Shown: in pieces, positions 46,227-54,410 of the stretch
Position numbering within the stretch: the first letter of the stretch is position 1
Layout: the number at the start of each line of letters is the position of its first letter
Origin: Polycladomyces abyssicola
GTDB lineage: Bacteria > Bacillota > Bacilli > Thermoactinomycetales > JIR-001
Assembly (NCBI RefSeq): GCF_018326425.1
Contig: NZ_AP024601.1
Coordinates: forward strand, 2,902,001-2,966,000
Direction of reading: 5' to 3'
Length of the DNA stretch: 64,000 nt
Position numbers and translations under genes: made by a program
The notes under the pieces: generated by a model
The model's database searches: none
What the model was told of the DNA's origin: nothing
The model's input: only the letters and a program-made list of their open reading frames with translations

Positions 46227-46333
46227 CCTGAAATTGCTTTGGCGATGTTAATCGCACCATGCAGATCAGCGTGGATGGTGTATCCGCGCTGTTTGCATTA
46301 GAAACGGATACCGCTACCAATAGCTTGAAGGTG
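46217..46333 (-). pseudogene. Remnant of TnpB (IS200/IS605-type) C-terminus
   Basis: Reading the minus strand gives HLQAIGSGIRF, a stop, then CKQRGYTIHADLHGAINIAK and AISGLA-stop. This is the C-terminal zinc-finger/RuvC III end of TnpB (normally YCxxCGYxxHADxNGAxNIA). The expected Tyr codon is a stop and the second Cys has become Arg, so the fragment is dead. Nothing of the remaining TnpB or of TnpA is visible. Confidence 0.8.
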
Positions 46334-46336
46334 TTC

Positions 46337-46708
46337 TTATATCACATATAAAATCCCGTCAGCTTTTGCAACTAATGTATTTTGATCATCATATATCAGG
46401 CACTCAGAATGGATCAGACTCTTTCCTTTTTTGATCACACGCGCATCAGCCAGCAAAAATTCTCCTTTAGCAGGACGCAAAAAAGAGACTTTCAGATCGA
46501 CTGTCACTACTGTTTGAATACCACGATCATCCACTTCTGGAACATTACACATCGCAACATCGGCAAGTGAAGAGATAATCCCACCATGAACAACACCTAA
46601 ACTGTTCAAAAACAAAGGTTGTAAAGGTAAATAAACGTTTATTTGATCCTCATTTACTCTTTTGTACTGTAAACCTAAGAATTCATCAAATGGTTGTTTG
46701 ATGAACAT
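46337..46708 (-). CDS. PaaI-family hotdog thioesterase
   Basis: Hotdog-fold enzymes of the PaaI/YdiI type hydrolyse acyl- or aryl-CoA thioesters. The 123-residue protein has the catalytic motif NSLGVVHGGIISSLADVA and the strand pattern VVTVDLKVSFLRPAKGEFL. ATG at 46708 follows GAAGG. It sits next to the TnpB relic and apart from any pathway genes, so the substrate is unknown. Confidence 0.85.
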   Translation of the reverse strand: MFIKQPFDEFLGLQYKRVNEDQINVYLPLQPLFLNSLGVVHGGIISSLADVAMCNVPEVDDRGIQTVVTVDLKVSFLRPAKGEFLLADARVIKKGKSLIHSECLIYDDQNTLVAKADGILYVI

Positions 46709-46795
46709 GACTTTGCCTTCTTTCACCCTGTTTTACGTCTTATTATATACAAAAATATTAATATTGTGGTAACTTCTGCGCCTCAGTGTTGACTC

Positions 46796-46996
46796 TTACA
46801 CCCAATCCCTTCTCCCCCACAGTACATATGTCATACTGTATGAGAAGAGTAGACAAGCTGCCAACAACGCCAAAACCGATGATGTCCCCATGCCGCCCAT
46901 CAGCTTGAACACCGACTCCCCGGTCTTTAGAAAAAATACCATCTGACGGGAAGCGTACACAGATGTTATGTAACTGATCTGATCGAGGAGAGCCAT
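46796..46996 (-). CDS. Possible small membrane protein, 66 residues
   Basis: The frame encodes a protein with one clear C-terminal helix (SSVLALLAACLLFSYSMTYV) and charged end GRRDWV. No ribosome site precedes the ATG at 46996, and the family is unknown. It could be spurious; it is listed because the region otherwise holds no gene. Confidence 0.3.
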   Translation of the reverse strand: MALLDQISYITSVYASRQMVFFLKTGESVFKLMGGMGTSSVLALLAACLLFSYSMTYVLWGRRDWV

Positions 46997-47072
46997 TATA
47001 AGCGGTTTGTCAGGTATTCAACCGTGATAATTGTGGGAATGATAACGCTGAATCCTGATCGGGAGGGATAAC

Positions 47073-47519
47073 ATGTCTAAATTAATCGTACTGATGGGCC
47101 TTCCCGGCTCCGGCAAAAGTACTTATGCCAACCAATTCGATCACTGTGCGGTATTGTCCAGTGATGCGATCAGAAAGGAGTTATTCGATGATGTGCAGTA
47201 TCAGGGAAATAATGAGTTAGTGTTCGATACCCTTTATAGTAGAGCAAAGGAATATTTAGAGCGTGGTTATGATGTTGTGATTGATTCAACCCATCTTGAA
47301 GCCCGCAGAAGACTTCGGGTGATCGATATGTTTCGAGATTATGAAAAAGAAATACATATCATCAATACTCCTGTTGAGCAGTGCAAAAGACGAAATCGGG
47401 AACGTGAAAGAGTCGTCCCGGAATACGTGATTGATCAAATGGCGGCAAAAATGGAATATCCCACTTACAATGAAGGATGGTCGAAAATTGTTGAGGTGAA
47501 TCCTCATCAATTAGACTGA
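47073..47519 (+). CDS. P-loop ATP-binding kinase-like protein
   Basis: The 148-residue protein has Walker A GLPGSGKST (residues 9-17), an Asp in VVIDSTHLEARRR matching the acceptor/lid region of polynucleotide-kinase-like AAA_33 proteins, and CKRRNRERERVVPEYVID, the Arg-rich lid. It probably phosphorylates a small molecule or nucleic acid 5' end; the substrate is unknown. ATG at 47073 follows GGGAGGG. Confidence 0.82.
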   Translation: MSKLIVLMGLPGSGKSTYANQFDHCAVLSSDAIRKELFDDVQYQGNNELVFDTLYSRAKEYLERGYDVVIDSTHLEARRRLRVIDMFRDYEKEIHIINTPVEQCKRRNRERERVVPEYVIDQMAAKMEYPTYNEGWSKIVEVNPHQLD

Positions 47520-47609
47520 AAAACCCAGTAAAAATGACCGGCGGGAGGAACCTGGATGAGAAATAGCGAAAGCAATGGGATAATACAGAGATGGGACAAG
47601 TGTTTCCCT

Positions 47610-47841
47610 AGGGCGTGTAACTCGTGTGGGAGCAAATGATTTCCCAGGTGAGCGACTGACCAAGCCCAACCGAGCCAAGACCCGGAAAGGGTAGGAATGA
47701 AATCGCGGGCAACTCCCTGTAAGCGAAGCGTACTTTGCCCGCGTCCTGCGCTCCGGGTCAGAGCGGCCATGACCCACTTCATTGAGGGCGCAGGTGGAGC
47801 GAACTGGGAAAGCATTTGGACACTATTCACCATACACGCTC
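47610..47841 (+). repeat. MITE-like dispersed repeat, copy B (full length)
   Basis: A 232-bp element from AGGGCGTGT to TTCACCATACACGCTCT, with internal blocks GGTGAGCGACTGACCAAGCC, CGTACTTTGCCCGCGTCCTG, GAGCGGCCATGACC and GGGCGCAGGTGGAGCGA. It matches copy A along its whole length in opposite orientation. It lies between the kinase-like and the alcohol dehydrogenase-like gene, ending 41 bp before the latter. Confidence 0.8.
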
Positions 47842-47882
47842 TAATTACACGTAAAATCGTATAGAGAAATGAGGGAGGAAAG

Positions 47883-48893
47883 ATGAAAGCAATCGTACTT
47901 AGAGAATTCGGCGGTCCGGAACAGCTGCGATACGAGGAGGTACCAGATCCGACTCCCGGTCGGGGCGAGGTGGTCGTCCGTCTGAAGGCCGCGGCACTCA
48001 ATCGCAGGGATTATTTCATTACGATCAACCAATATCCCGGAATTCGACTCCCGGCAATCCCCGGTTCCGATGGGGCGGGGATCGTCGCTGCCGTCGGTGA
48101 AGGAGTAGACAACGTCGCCGTCGGCAGCGAAGTGGTGATTAATCCCACCTTGAACTGGGGGGACAACCCGAGGGTTCAGGGGCCGGATTTTCAAATTTTG
48201 GGCGTTCCCACTGACGGAACCTATGCACAGCTGGTAAAAGTGCCTGCGGAGAACGTGTATCCGAAACCGGAATACCTCACTTGGGAAGAGGCTGCAGCTC
48301 TTCCGCTGGCAGCGCTTACTGCTTACCGGGCGCTCATCACCCGCGGGCGGCTTCAGCCGGGGGAGACGGTTTTCATTCCGGGAATCGGCGGCGGCGTCGC
48401 CACCTTTTTGCTCCAAATCGCTGTAGCTGCCGGAGCTCGGGTGTTTGTTTCCTCGCGTAGCGACGAAAAAATCGAACGTGCTCTTCAACTGGGAGCAACC
48501 GGCGGGGTGAATGTCAACTCGGAGAAGTGGGTGAAGGAACTGCAAGCGCGCATGGAGGGACAGGCCGATCTGTGCGTAGACAGCGTCGGTGGGGATACCT
48601 TTTCCCAACTCATCCGGATTACGAAGCCGGGAGGACGTATCGTCACCTTCGGAGCGACCCGAGGACCGGTCCCCAATCTGGTTATGCCGCTCATCTTCTT
48701 GAAGCAACTGGATATCCTCGGCAGCACCATGGGGAACGCTGAGGAGTTCGAACAGATGCTATCATTCTTCCAAAAGCACGAAATCCGGCCGGTGATCGAT
48801 CGGTCGTTCCCGTTAGAGCAGGCGAGCGAAGCAGTGAAGCGGATGCAAGCGGGAGATCAGTTCGGGAAAATCCTGCTGGAAATTCCCGAGTAA
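47883..48893 (+). CDS. Zinc-independent medium-chain dehydrogenase/quinone oxidoreductase-like protein
   Basis: The 336-residue MDR protein has the N-terminal GroES-like domain (VVRLKAAALNRRDYFI, GSDGAGIVAAVGEGV) and a Rossmann domain (FIPGIGGGVATFLLQIAVAAGA). The Cys/His zinc ligands of classical alcohol dehydrogenases are absent, suggesting an NAD(P)H quinone or enone reductase, like B. subtilis YogA. ATG at 47883 follows GGGAGGAAAG, 41 bp after repeat B. A strong terminator follows. Confidence 0.88.
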   Translation: MKAIVLREFGGPEQLRYEEVPDPTPGRGEVVVRLKAAALNRRDYFITINQYPGIRLPAIPGSDGAGIVAAVGEGVDNVAVGSEVVINPTLNWGDNPRVQGPDFQILGVPTDGTYAQLVKVPAENVYPKPEYLTWEEAAALPLAALTAYRALITRGRLQPGETVFIPGIGGGVATFLLQIAVAAGARVFVSSRSDEKIERALQLGATGGVNVNSEKWVKELQARMEGQADLCVDSVGGDTFSQLIRITKPGGRIVTFGATRGPVPNLVMPLIFLKQLDILGSTMGNAEEFEQMLSFFQKHEIRPVIDRSFPLEQASEAVKRMQAGDQFGKILLEIPE

Positions 48894-48923
48894 AACCGTC
48901 TCCTTCTATTTTGAACTTTAATA

Positions 48924-48946
48924 GCCCCCTTTATGGGGGCTTTTTT
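48924..48946 (+). terminator. Terminator of the MDR gene
   Basis: GCCCCC-TTTAT-GGGGGC followed by six T. Confidence 0.9.
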
Positions 48947-48972
48947 ATGAAAAATCTTTTTCTGTATGGATC

Positions 48973-49374
48973 CTAATTACCAACTAAAAACGACTCTGAA
49001 TATTGATCAATATCATATAGATCAATCCCGATGAAATCGTTGTAACGATCATCTTTGAAGTGGAAAACAACATGTTCAACAACGGCGTATTGAAGAGTAT
49101 GGGGAAGATCCGTCATCATGAATCTGAAAAAATAACCCTTGTCATGGTGAAAATGCTTTTCAAAAATATGGTTCCGACCGGCCCATTCCTTAAGACGATC
49201 CGAAGTCTTACCACCCAACTCGATTCCAACCAGTCGACCGTTTCGATCAAAATCCAACATCAAATCCGAATTTACTTCAAGCTCAACAGTTTTCACGACA
49301 CATCCCGGTGTAGGCGGGGTGAAATAGATATATCCCATCCCGGCGTAATCATCATAAGTTACTTGAGCTTTCAT
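48973..49374 (-). CDS. DUF2283-like protein, 133 residues
   Basis: The N-terminal half has the DUF2283 pattern: VTYDDYAGMGYIYFTPP, VELEVNSDLMLDFDRNGRLV then GIELG. The C-terminal half (MTDLPHTLQYAVVEHVVFHF, then DDRYNDFIGIDLYDID) is less familiar and holds many aromatics. Function is unknown. ATG at 49374 follows GAAGGTGAG; the upstream extension with MCCPFCSWEV lacks a ribosome site. Confidence 0.75.
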   Translation of the reverse strand: MKAQVTYDDYAGMGYIYFTPPTPGCVVKTVELEVNSDLMLDFDRNGRLVGIELGGKTSDRLKEWAGRNHIFEKHFHHDKGYFFRFMMTDLPHTLQYAVVEHVVFHFKDDRYNDFIGIDLYDIDQYSESFLVGN

Positions 49375-49487
49375 TATGCTCACCTTCTTTCTCACCCTTT
49401 TAATCTTAGGTAGTACTTCCCATGAGCAAAATGGACAACACAAAAGCGATGATAAAGGTTTTTCTCCTAATATGAACCTCTTTCCCT

Positions 49488-49523
49488 AAAAAAACAACCC
49501 AGCGGCATGTACCACTGGGTTGT
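49488..49523 (-). terminator. Terminator of the CWB2 amidase gene
   Basis: ACAACCCAG and CTGGGTTGT form a 9-bp stem followed by a T-run on the minus strand, 7 bp after the amidase stop. Confidence 0.85.
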
Positions 49524-49529
49524 GTTCGT

Positions 49530-51743
49530 TCACTGCATGTAACCGGAGATTTTTTGTGCCACATCAGTGGAGACAGAACCTGTTCCACCGAGGATGTACC
49601 CTTTTTGGAATACCCCACGATTCTCGGACAGATAGGTTTCCACTTCCACCGGCAGTTTGGTGGGTGTCGTCAACAAGATCGGCGAACCGGTCAAACCAGC
49701 GAGCGGTCCCCCGGACAGGGCGTCCGCGAAGAAGTTCTGATCCCCGCGTGCAAAGACGAGAGAGGAAGCGCTCATGTTGAAATACTTCGCCAGGTTGACA
49801 CCCACTTCGAAGCGGTTGGCACCACTGATGCGGGTCACCGTACCCTTGGTCTCCAGCTGCGCTTTCACCGTATCAGAAACAGTCGCCGGACCACCCACGA
49901 TAACGAACTGGTTGATCTCCGGATGATTGTTCAGGAACTGCATAATCGGGTCAGGCACGCTGTTGGTACCCACCAGCAGGATGGGCATTCCTCTTTGTGC
50001 CGCAATGCTTGAGGCGGACAGCGCATCGGGAAACGTCAATCCGCTGGCAATGATGGCTGTGTTGGTGGGCGTACCGCTCACCACTTGTTCCGCTACGGAA
50101 GCGGAAACGGCAAAACGGTTGGGTCCGTCGATTCGCGTGATCCCGTCAGCAGGGACGCCCAGATTACGCAACTGCGCTTCCACGTTGGTGGATACGGAGC
50201 CTGTTCCGCCGAGAATCACCACTTTGGCCGGATGACGACGTTGGATTTCCATCTGTACCGACGTCGGCAAAGAGGTGGTAGACGTCAGCAGGATGGGGGA
50301 CTTCGACTTGGCGGCAAGCGGTCCGCCAGACAAGGCATCAGTGTACAAATCCCCGCGTGCCAGCAGGATGGTGTCCGAGGAGAAGCCGCGGTTCTCCAAC
50401 TCCTTGCTAACATTGACCGCCACTTCATAACGGTTGGCACCGTCCAGCCGTTTCAGGTTTGTGTTGATGTTGCTCTCCTGAATGGCCGCCGCCACATCCT
50501 GTCGAATTTGTGGCAAATCGTTGTACACGTAATCGCCGGGGCAGTAGGTGCCAGGCGTGTACTTGGAATCCCGGTGACCGGCGATGTTGGGCACATCGTG
50601 ATCCACCTTCGGAATGTTGGGATCAGTCACTTCGTAATCCCGAACAAAATCCGATTTCCCCGTCGGATCGATATTGTTGATGGAGGCGACGTACGCCAAC
50701 AATTTCACCAATGCCTGACGCATGTTGGCGGGCAACGGGGTGGATTGATACTCGCCCATGAGGGAGACGGAAAAACCGCCTTTGTTAAACCCATACGTAC
50801 CCGCACCTACAACGCCGTTGGTCAGCACATCGTTGTCCTGCCCTTTTCGCCCTTCGTAGATCCGCCCGTCACTGCCGATGATGGCGTTATAGGCAATATC
50901 GCCCCAGCCTTTGGTCACGGCGTGGTAGTAATAGATGGCACGCACGCGAGCGGCGGGGTCGGGATCATTGTTGGGCGTGTCCGTGTGATGGACGAAAATG
51001 TGCGAAACCGAATGGTATTCGCGCGGCCACTTTTCCGTTCCGTCCGCATTGTAGCGCAGGGATTCGTCCGCGCCCCATTCTGCTCGGGAGACAATGTCCG
51101 GCTTGTTGGCTGCGGCGTGGACTTTTTCAAACAGGATGTCCCAGAAAGACTTCTTGGACTCCACTTTTTTCCCATCGCGCGAGTTGATGAACGTCACCTG
51201 AATGTCCTTAATGCGAGGAACCACGTTTTTGTTCGAATGCATCTGGACCCGGTATTGGAAATATCGTCCGTTGTTGGCGTAGATCAATTGGCTGAATGTT
51301 TCGGTCGAGTGGCCAGGCCCCGGTGTCATGTCCGCATCGACTTCGGCCTCCTTCCAAGAAGACCAATGATGACCGTCGGAAGAAAAGCGCACGTCGATTC
51401 GGGTGTTGGACTGTGCTTTGATCTTGTTTTTAGCCCGATTTTTCCAGTGGACACCGACATCCGTAAATACAATGGATGAACGGATGACCGGCGAAGTGTA
51501 AACCGCGTCCTGACCAGTCTGTTTCGGTGTCAGAACCGTTTGTTTACCTTCCAATTCCATCTTGACGTTTTGGCTTTTTCCCTTGGCGAAGTCACCCCAG
51601 ATTTGGTGACGAACATTGTCAGCCATCACCTTCACCGCCGGAGGCTTGGCCCAACTGGAGGGATATACAGGTAAGGAAAATGCCACAAAAGCTGCGATTC
51701 CGGCCATCAAATACATCAGGAGCCGACTTTTCCGGCGCCGCAT
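49530..51743 (-). CDS. N-acetylmuramoyl-L-alanine amidase with three CWB2 repeats
   Basis: A 737-residue secreted wall hydrolase. It has a signal/anchor helix (about 8-32, LLMYLMAGIAAFVAFSLPVY), an N-terminal beta-rich region with DVRFSSDGHHWSSWKEAEVD, an Amidase_2/PGRP domain (about 215-415) with zinc ligands in HIFVHHTDT and NIAGHRDSKYTPGTYCPGD, and three C-terminal CWB2 repeats. Each repeat starts with an R(L/I)xGxNR(Y/F)(E/A)V motif (LDGANRYEVAV, IDGPNRFAVSA, ISGANRFEVGV). CWB2 repeats bind anionic wall polymers. It resembles B. subtilis LytC in parts, but with domain order reversed (amidase first). Confidence 0.92.
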   Translation of the reverse strand: MRRRKSRLLMYLMAGIAAFVAFSLPVYPSSWAKPPAVKVMADNVRHQIWGDFAKGKSQNVKMELEGKQTVLTPKQTGQDAVYTSPVIRSSIVFTDVGVHWKNRAKNKIKAQSNTRIDVRFSSDGHHWSSWKEAEVDADMTPGPGHSTETFSQLIYANNGRYFQYRVQMHSNKNVVPRIKDIQVTFINSRDGKKVESKKSFWDILFEKVHAAANKPDIVSRAEWGADESLRYNADGTEKWPREYHSVSHIFVHHTDTPNNDPDPAARVRAIYYYHAVTKGWGDIAYNAIIGSDGRIYEGRKGQDNDVLTNGVVGAGTYGFNKGGFSVSLMGEYQSTPLPANMRQALVKLLAYVASINNIDPTGKSDFVRDYEVTDPNIPKVDHDVPNIAGHRDSKYTPGTYCPGDYVYNDLPQIRQDVAAAIQESNINTNLKRLDGANRYEVAVNVSKELENRGFSSDTILLARGDLYTDALSGGPLAAKSKSPILLTSTTSLPTSVQMEIQRRHPAKVVILGGTGSVSTNVEAQLRNLGVPADGITRIDGPNRFAVSASVAEQVVSGTPTNTAIIASGLTFPDALSASSIAAQRGMPILLVGTNSVPDPIMQFLNNHPEINQFVIVGGPATVSDTVKAQLETKGTVTRISGANRFEVGVNLAKYFNMSASSLVFARGDQNFFADALSGGPLAGLTGSPILLTTPTKLPVEVETYLSENRGVFQKGYILGGTGSVSTDVAQKISGYMQ

Positions 51744-51936
51744 GAAATTCCCCCTTCTCCCATTCAGCGATGTTTTATCTTGGAAGAATCAATGACTGGT
51801 ATCACACCGAGTAGTGTTTGAGCGAATTTTCTGTCTTGTATTAATTGAATCAGATCTATCCGTTCCTGCCGACCTGTATAGCCCGGAAATGCGCTTCTCA
51901 GAGTCCCCTCCTCTTCTATTGACATCGCTAGGAATA

Positions 51937-51964
51937 TTTTAAGTTCTAGCTATTTTAAGTCAAG
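51937..51964 (-). promoter_or_regulatory. Promoter of the CWB2 amidase gene
   Basis: TTGACT (51964-51959) and TAAAAT (51942-51937) on the minus strand, 16 bp apart. This leaves a leader of about 190 nt before the ATG, in which nothing else was recognised. Confidence 0.5.
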
Positions 51965-52114
51965 CTATTTTCCTAATCTCATCCAATAGAAAAAGTTGTA
52001 TTTGAGATGAACGGTTTTTGTTACTGGGACACCCTCAAGGGATGGACAGTGTTTCTACTTGTGTTCGCTTTTCGAGATAAGATGGCTTTTTATCTTTCCA
52101 TCACCTCCCTCTTA

Positions 52115-52143
52115 TGGACAAAAACGATATGCTTTCGTATAAT
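52115..52143 (+). promoter_or_regulatory. Promoter of the thi transporter operon
   Basis: TGGACA and TATAAT with a 17-bp spacer, ending about 25 bp before the TPP riboswitch. Confidence 0.75.
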
Positions 52144-52159
52144 GAAGCCCGTACCAATC

Positions 52160-52260
52160 GAATATTCGAGGGGAGCTGGATAATGGCCGGCTGAGAAAGT
52201 GTACCGATACACTGACCCTAGGAACCTGATCCGGGTAATTCCGGCGTAGGGAAAGATCGA
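52160..52260 (+). promoter_or_regulatory. TPP riboswitch (THI element)
   Basis: The conserved blocks are all present in order: GGGGAGCTGG, GGCTGAGAAAGTG, a variable stem (GTGTACCGATACAC), ACCCTAGGAACCTGATC, CGGGTAATTCCGGCG and TAGGGA. It binds thiamine pyrophosphate and controls the downstream transporter. Confidence 0.95.
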
Positions 52261-52285
52261 AAATCGTTCGCTTTCTGTGCATATC

Positions 52286-52317
52286 AGCGCCTCCGGATCA
52301 GGAAGGCGCTTTCTTTT
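52286..52317 (+). terminator. Riboswitch-controlled terminator
   Basis: AGCGCCT-CC and GG-AAGGCGCT form a stem followed by TTCTTTT, 36 bp before thiY. With thiamine pyrophosphate bound, transcription should stop here. Confidence 0.8.
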
Positions 52318-52353
52318 ATGGATTGATTTCTTTTTGAAAGGTGGAATCTATCA

Positions 52354-53352
52354 ATGAAACGGATCGGATGGCTTTTGAGCTTGGTTCTCCTGCTGGTCAT
52401 GGCCACTGCCTGCAGTACGCCGGGGGCCGATTCATCGGGCAAAGGACTGAAAAAAGTGACGCTCGTTCTGGACTGGACCCCGAACACCAACCATACCGGC
52501 CTTTATGTGGCGAAAGCAAAAGGTTATTTTAAACAAGAAGGGTTGGATGTGGATATTATTCAACCGGGACAGAGCGGTGCTGAACAAATGGTGGCTTCCG
52601 GACGCGCCCAGTTTGGCGTCAGCTACCAAGAAAATGTCACCGAAGCACGTACTCAAGGGATACCCATCGTCTCCATCGCGGCGGTCATCCAACATAACAC
52701 TTCGGGATTCGCTTCACCTGCAAACAAAAACATCAAGCGCCCCAAGGATTTTGAGGGCAAAACCTATGGCGGTTGGGGTTCCCCGATTGAAAAGCAAATG
52801 ATCACGTCGCTGATGGAAGGGGATCATGCGGATCCCAACAAGGTAAAAATCATCAACACAGGAAATGCGGATTTCTTTTCCATCGTCAAACGCAATGTGG
52901 ATTTTGCATGGATTTATTACGGTTGGACGGGCATTGAAGCTGAACTTCGCGGCATGAAGCTGAACATCATTTATCTGACCGATTACTCCAAAGATCTGGA
53001 TTACTATACTCCGGTGTTGATCACGAGCGAAAAAGAGATCAAGCAGGACCCGCAAACAGTCAAAGCGTTTATGCGCGCCGTGAGCAAAGGATATCAGTAT
53101 GCCATTGATCACCCGGACGATGCTGCTTCCATTCTTTCCAAAGCGGTTCCTGACCTCGATCCGAAGCTGGTAAAGAAAAGTCAAGAATGGTTGAGCCCGC
53201 GTTATCAAGCGGATGCGCCGGTTTGGGGCCATCAAAAACAAGAAGTGTGGGCCAGGTACGCCAACTGGATGAAGGAGCACAAGCTGCTCAAAGGCAACTT
53301 TGACCCGAGTAAAGCTTTTACCAATCAGTTCTTGCCCCAAGGAGGAAATTGA
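52354..53352 (+). CDS. thiY: Thiamine-precursor ABC transporter substrate-binding lipoprotein (ThiY-like)
   Basis: The 332-residue protein has a lipoprotein signal with lipobox ATAC (Cys20) and the NMT1/THI5-like fold: TLVLDWTPNTNHTGLYVAKA and GYFKQEGLDVDIIQPGQSGA near the N-terminus, followed by GGWGSPIEK. This NMT1-like group binds formylaminopyrimidine or HMP, breakdown products of thiamine. ATG at 52354 follows GAAAGGTGG. The upstream TPP riboswitch and the downstream permease and ATPase genes confirm a thiamine-related importer of the ThiXYZ type. Confidence 0.92.
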   Translation: MKRIGWLLSLVLLLVMATACSTPGADSSGKGLKKVTLVLDWTPNTNHTGLYVAKAKGYFKQEGLDVDIIQPGQSGAEQMVASGRAQFGVSYQENVTEARTQGIPIVSIAAVIQHNTSGFASPANKNIKRPKDFEGKTYGGWGSPIEKQMITSLMEGDHADPNKVKIINTGNADFFSIVKRNVDFAWIYYGWTGIEAELRGMKLNIIYLTDYSKDLDYYTPVLITSEKEIKQDPQTVKAFMRAVSKGYQYAIDHPDDAASILSKAVPDLDPKLVKKSQEWLSPRYQADAPVWGHQKQEVWARYANWMKEHKLLKGNFDPSKAFTNQFLPQGGN

Positions 53353-53353
53353 G

Positions 53354-53653
53354 ATGGCCAGTACACTCTTGAGCATTCAAATTCTCCCGCATACGCCGGG
53401 CGGGGAAAGTGTGTTCCCCTACGTCGACCGGGCAATTGAAATCATTCAAAACGCTGGGGTGCCTTTCCGGGTCGGTCCGCTGGAAACAACCATGGAAGGC
53501 GAACTGCCCGAGCTCCTTGCCATCGTGGCCAAAATGAATGAAGAAATGGTGAAGATGGGCTGTCGCAGCATCCTTTCGCACGTGAAAATCTATCACAATG
53601 TGGATGGTATCACCATGAAAGAGTTGACGCAAAAATATGATGAAACGGTTTAA
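53354..53653 (+). CDS. Thiamine-binding protein (MTH1187/YkoF family)
   Basis: The 99-residue protein is a single-domain ferredoxin-like member of the thiamine-binding family: LLSIQILPHTPGGESVFPYV, GVPFRVGPLETTMEGELPEL and a helix MNEEMVKMGCRSILSHVKIY. YkoF-type proteins bind thiamine or its pyrimidine part in the cytosol. ATG at 53354 follows AAGGAGG at 8 nt, one base after the thiY stop, and its end overlaps thiX. Being inside the transporter operon, it may trap the imported ligand or gate the transporter; that role is inferred. Confidence 0.88.
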   Translation: MASTLLSIQILPHTPGGESVFPYVDRAIEIIQNAGVPFRVGPLETTMEGELPELLAIVAKMNEEMVKMGCRSILSHVKIYHNVDGITMKELTQKYDETV

Positions 53654-54410
53654 CTACGGACCATCCATCCTGTTTTTTGCCGTCCTCCTGCTTTTGTGGG
53701 AGGCGGCTGTTCGTCTATGGTCCATTGATCCTTGGATGTTGCCGGCCCCTTCCCGCATCTTCACAACCCTGGTCCATGAGTGGACACGCATCCCGGAAAA
53801 CTTGTTCGCGACCGCATGGATCGCCATCTGCGGCTTGCTCTTGGGTCTGGCCATCGGTTTGATGGCAGCCGTCTTTTTGCACTGGTCCAGTCTTTTGAGG
53901 AAATTGATATACCCATTGCTGATCTTATCGCAAAACATCCCATTGATCGCCCTCGCTCCCCTGCTCATTCTTTGGCTGGGTTTTGGGATGGAACCGAAAG
54001 TGATGGTCGTGGCCCTGGTCTGCTTTTTTCCGATTACCGTGTCCACCTTGGATGGTTTTCAGCAAACGGACCGGACACTGATCAGGTATATGGAAATGGC
54101 GGGAGCTTCGCGCCTGCAACGCTTTTTTAAACTGGAATGGCCGTCCGCGCTTCCCTCCTTTTTTTCCGGATTCAAACTGGCGGCCACCTATAGCGTGATG
54201 GGTGCTGTGATTGCGGAATGGCTGGGAGCAAAAGACGGGTTGGGTGTGATGATGCAACTGGCCTCTTCCTCCTTCCGAACGGATCGGGTCTTTGTGGCCA
54301 TCTTGTTGGTCGCGGGTTTAAGCTTGCTCCTTTTTGCCACAATCTCCCTCATTGAAGTTTGGACCTTACGCTGGCAGACCAGGAAGGGAGGAGATGGCCG
54401 TGAAACTTGA
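53637..54410 (+). CDS. thiX: Thiamine-precursor ABC transporter permease (ThiX-like)
   Basis: The 257-residue protein has six membrane segments and the binding-protein-dependent permease motif EMAGASRLQRFFKLEWPSAL (EAA loop) before the last segments. It belongs to the NitT/TauT-like permease group. It overlaps the preceding gene by 17 bp; ATG at 53637 or 53640 cannot be separated by eye. It pairs with thiZ, which starts inside its last codons. Confidence 0.9.
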   Translation: MMKRFNYGPSILFFAVLLLLWEAAVRLWSIDPWMLPAPSRIFTTLVHEWTRIPENLFATAWIAICGLLLGLAIGLMAAVFLHWSSLLRKLIYPLLILSQNIPLIALAPLLILWLGFGMEPKVMVVALVCFFPITVSTLDGFQQTDRTLIRYMEMAGASRLQRFFKLEWPSALPSFFSGFKLAATYSVMGAVIAEWLGAKDGLGVMMQLASSSFRTDRVFVAILLVAGLSLLLFATISLIEVWTLRWQTRKGGDGRET

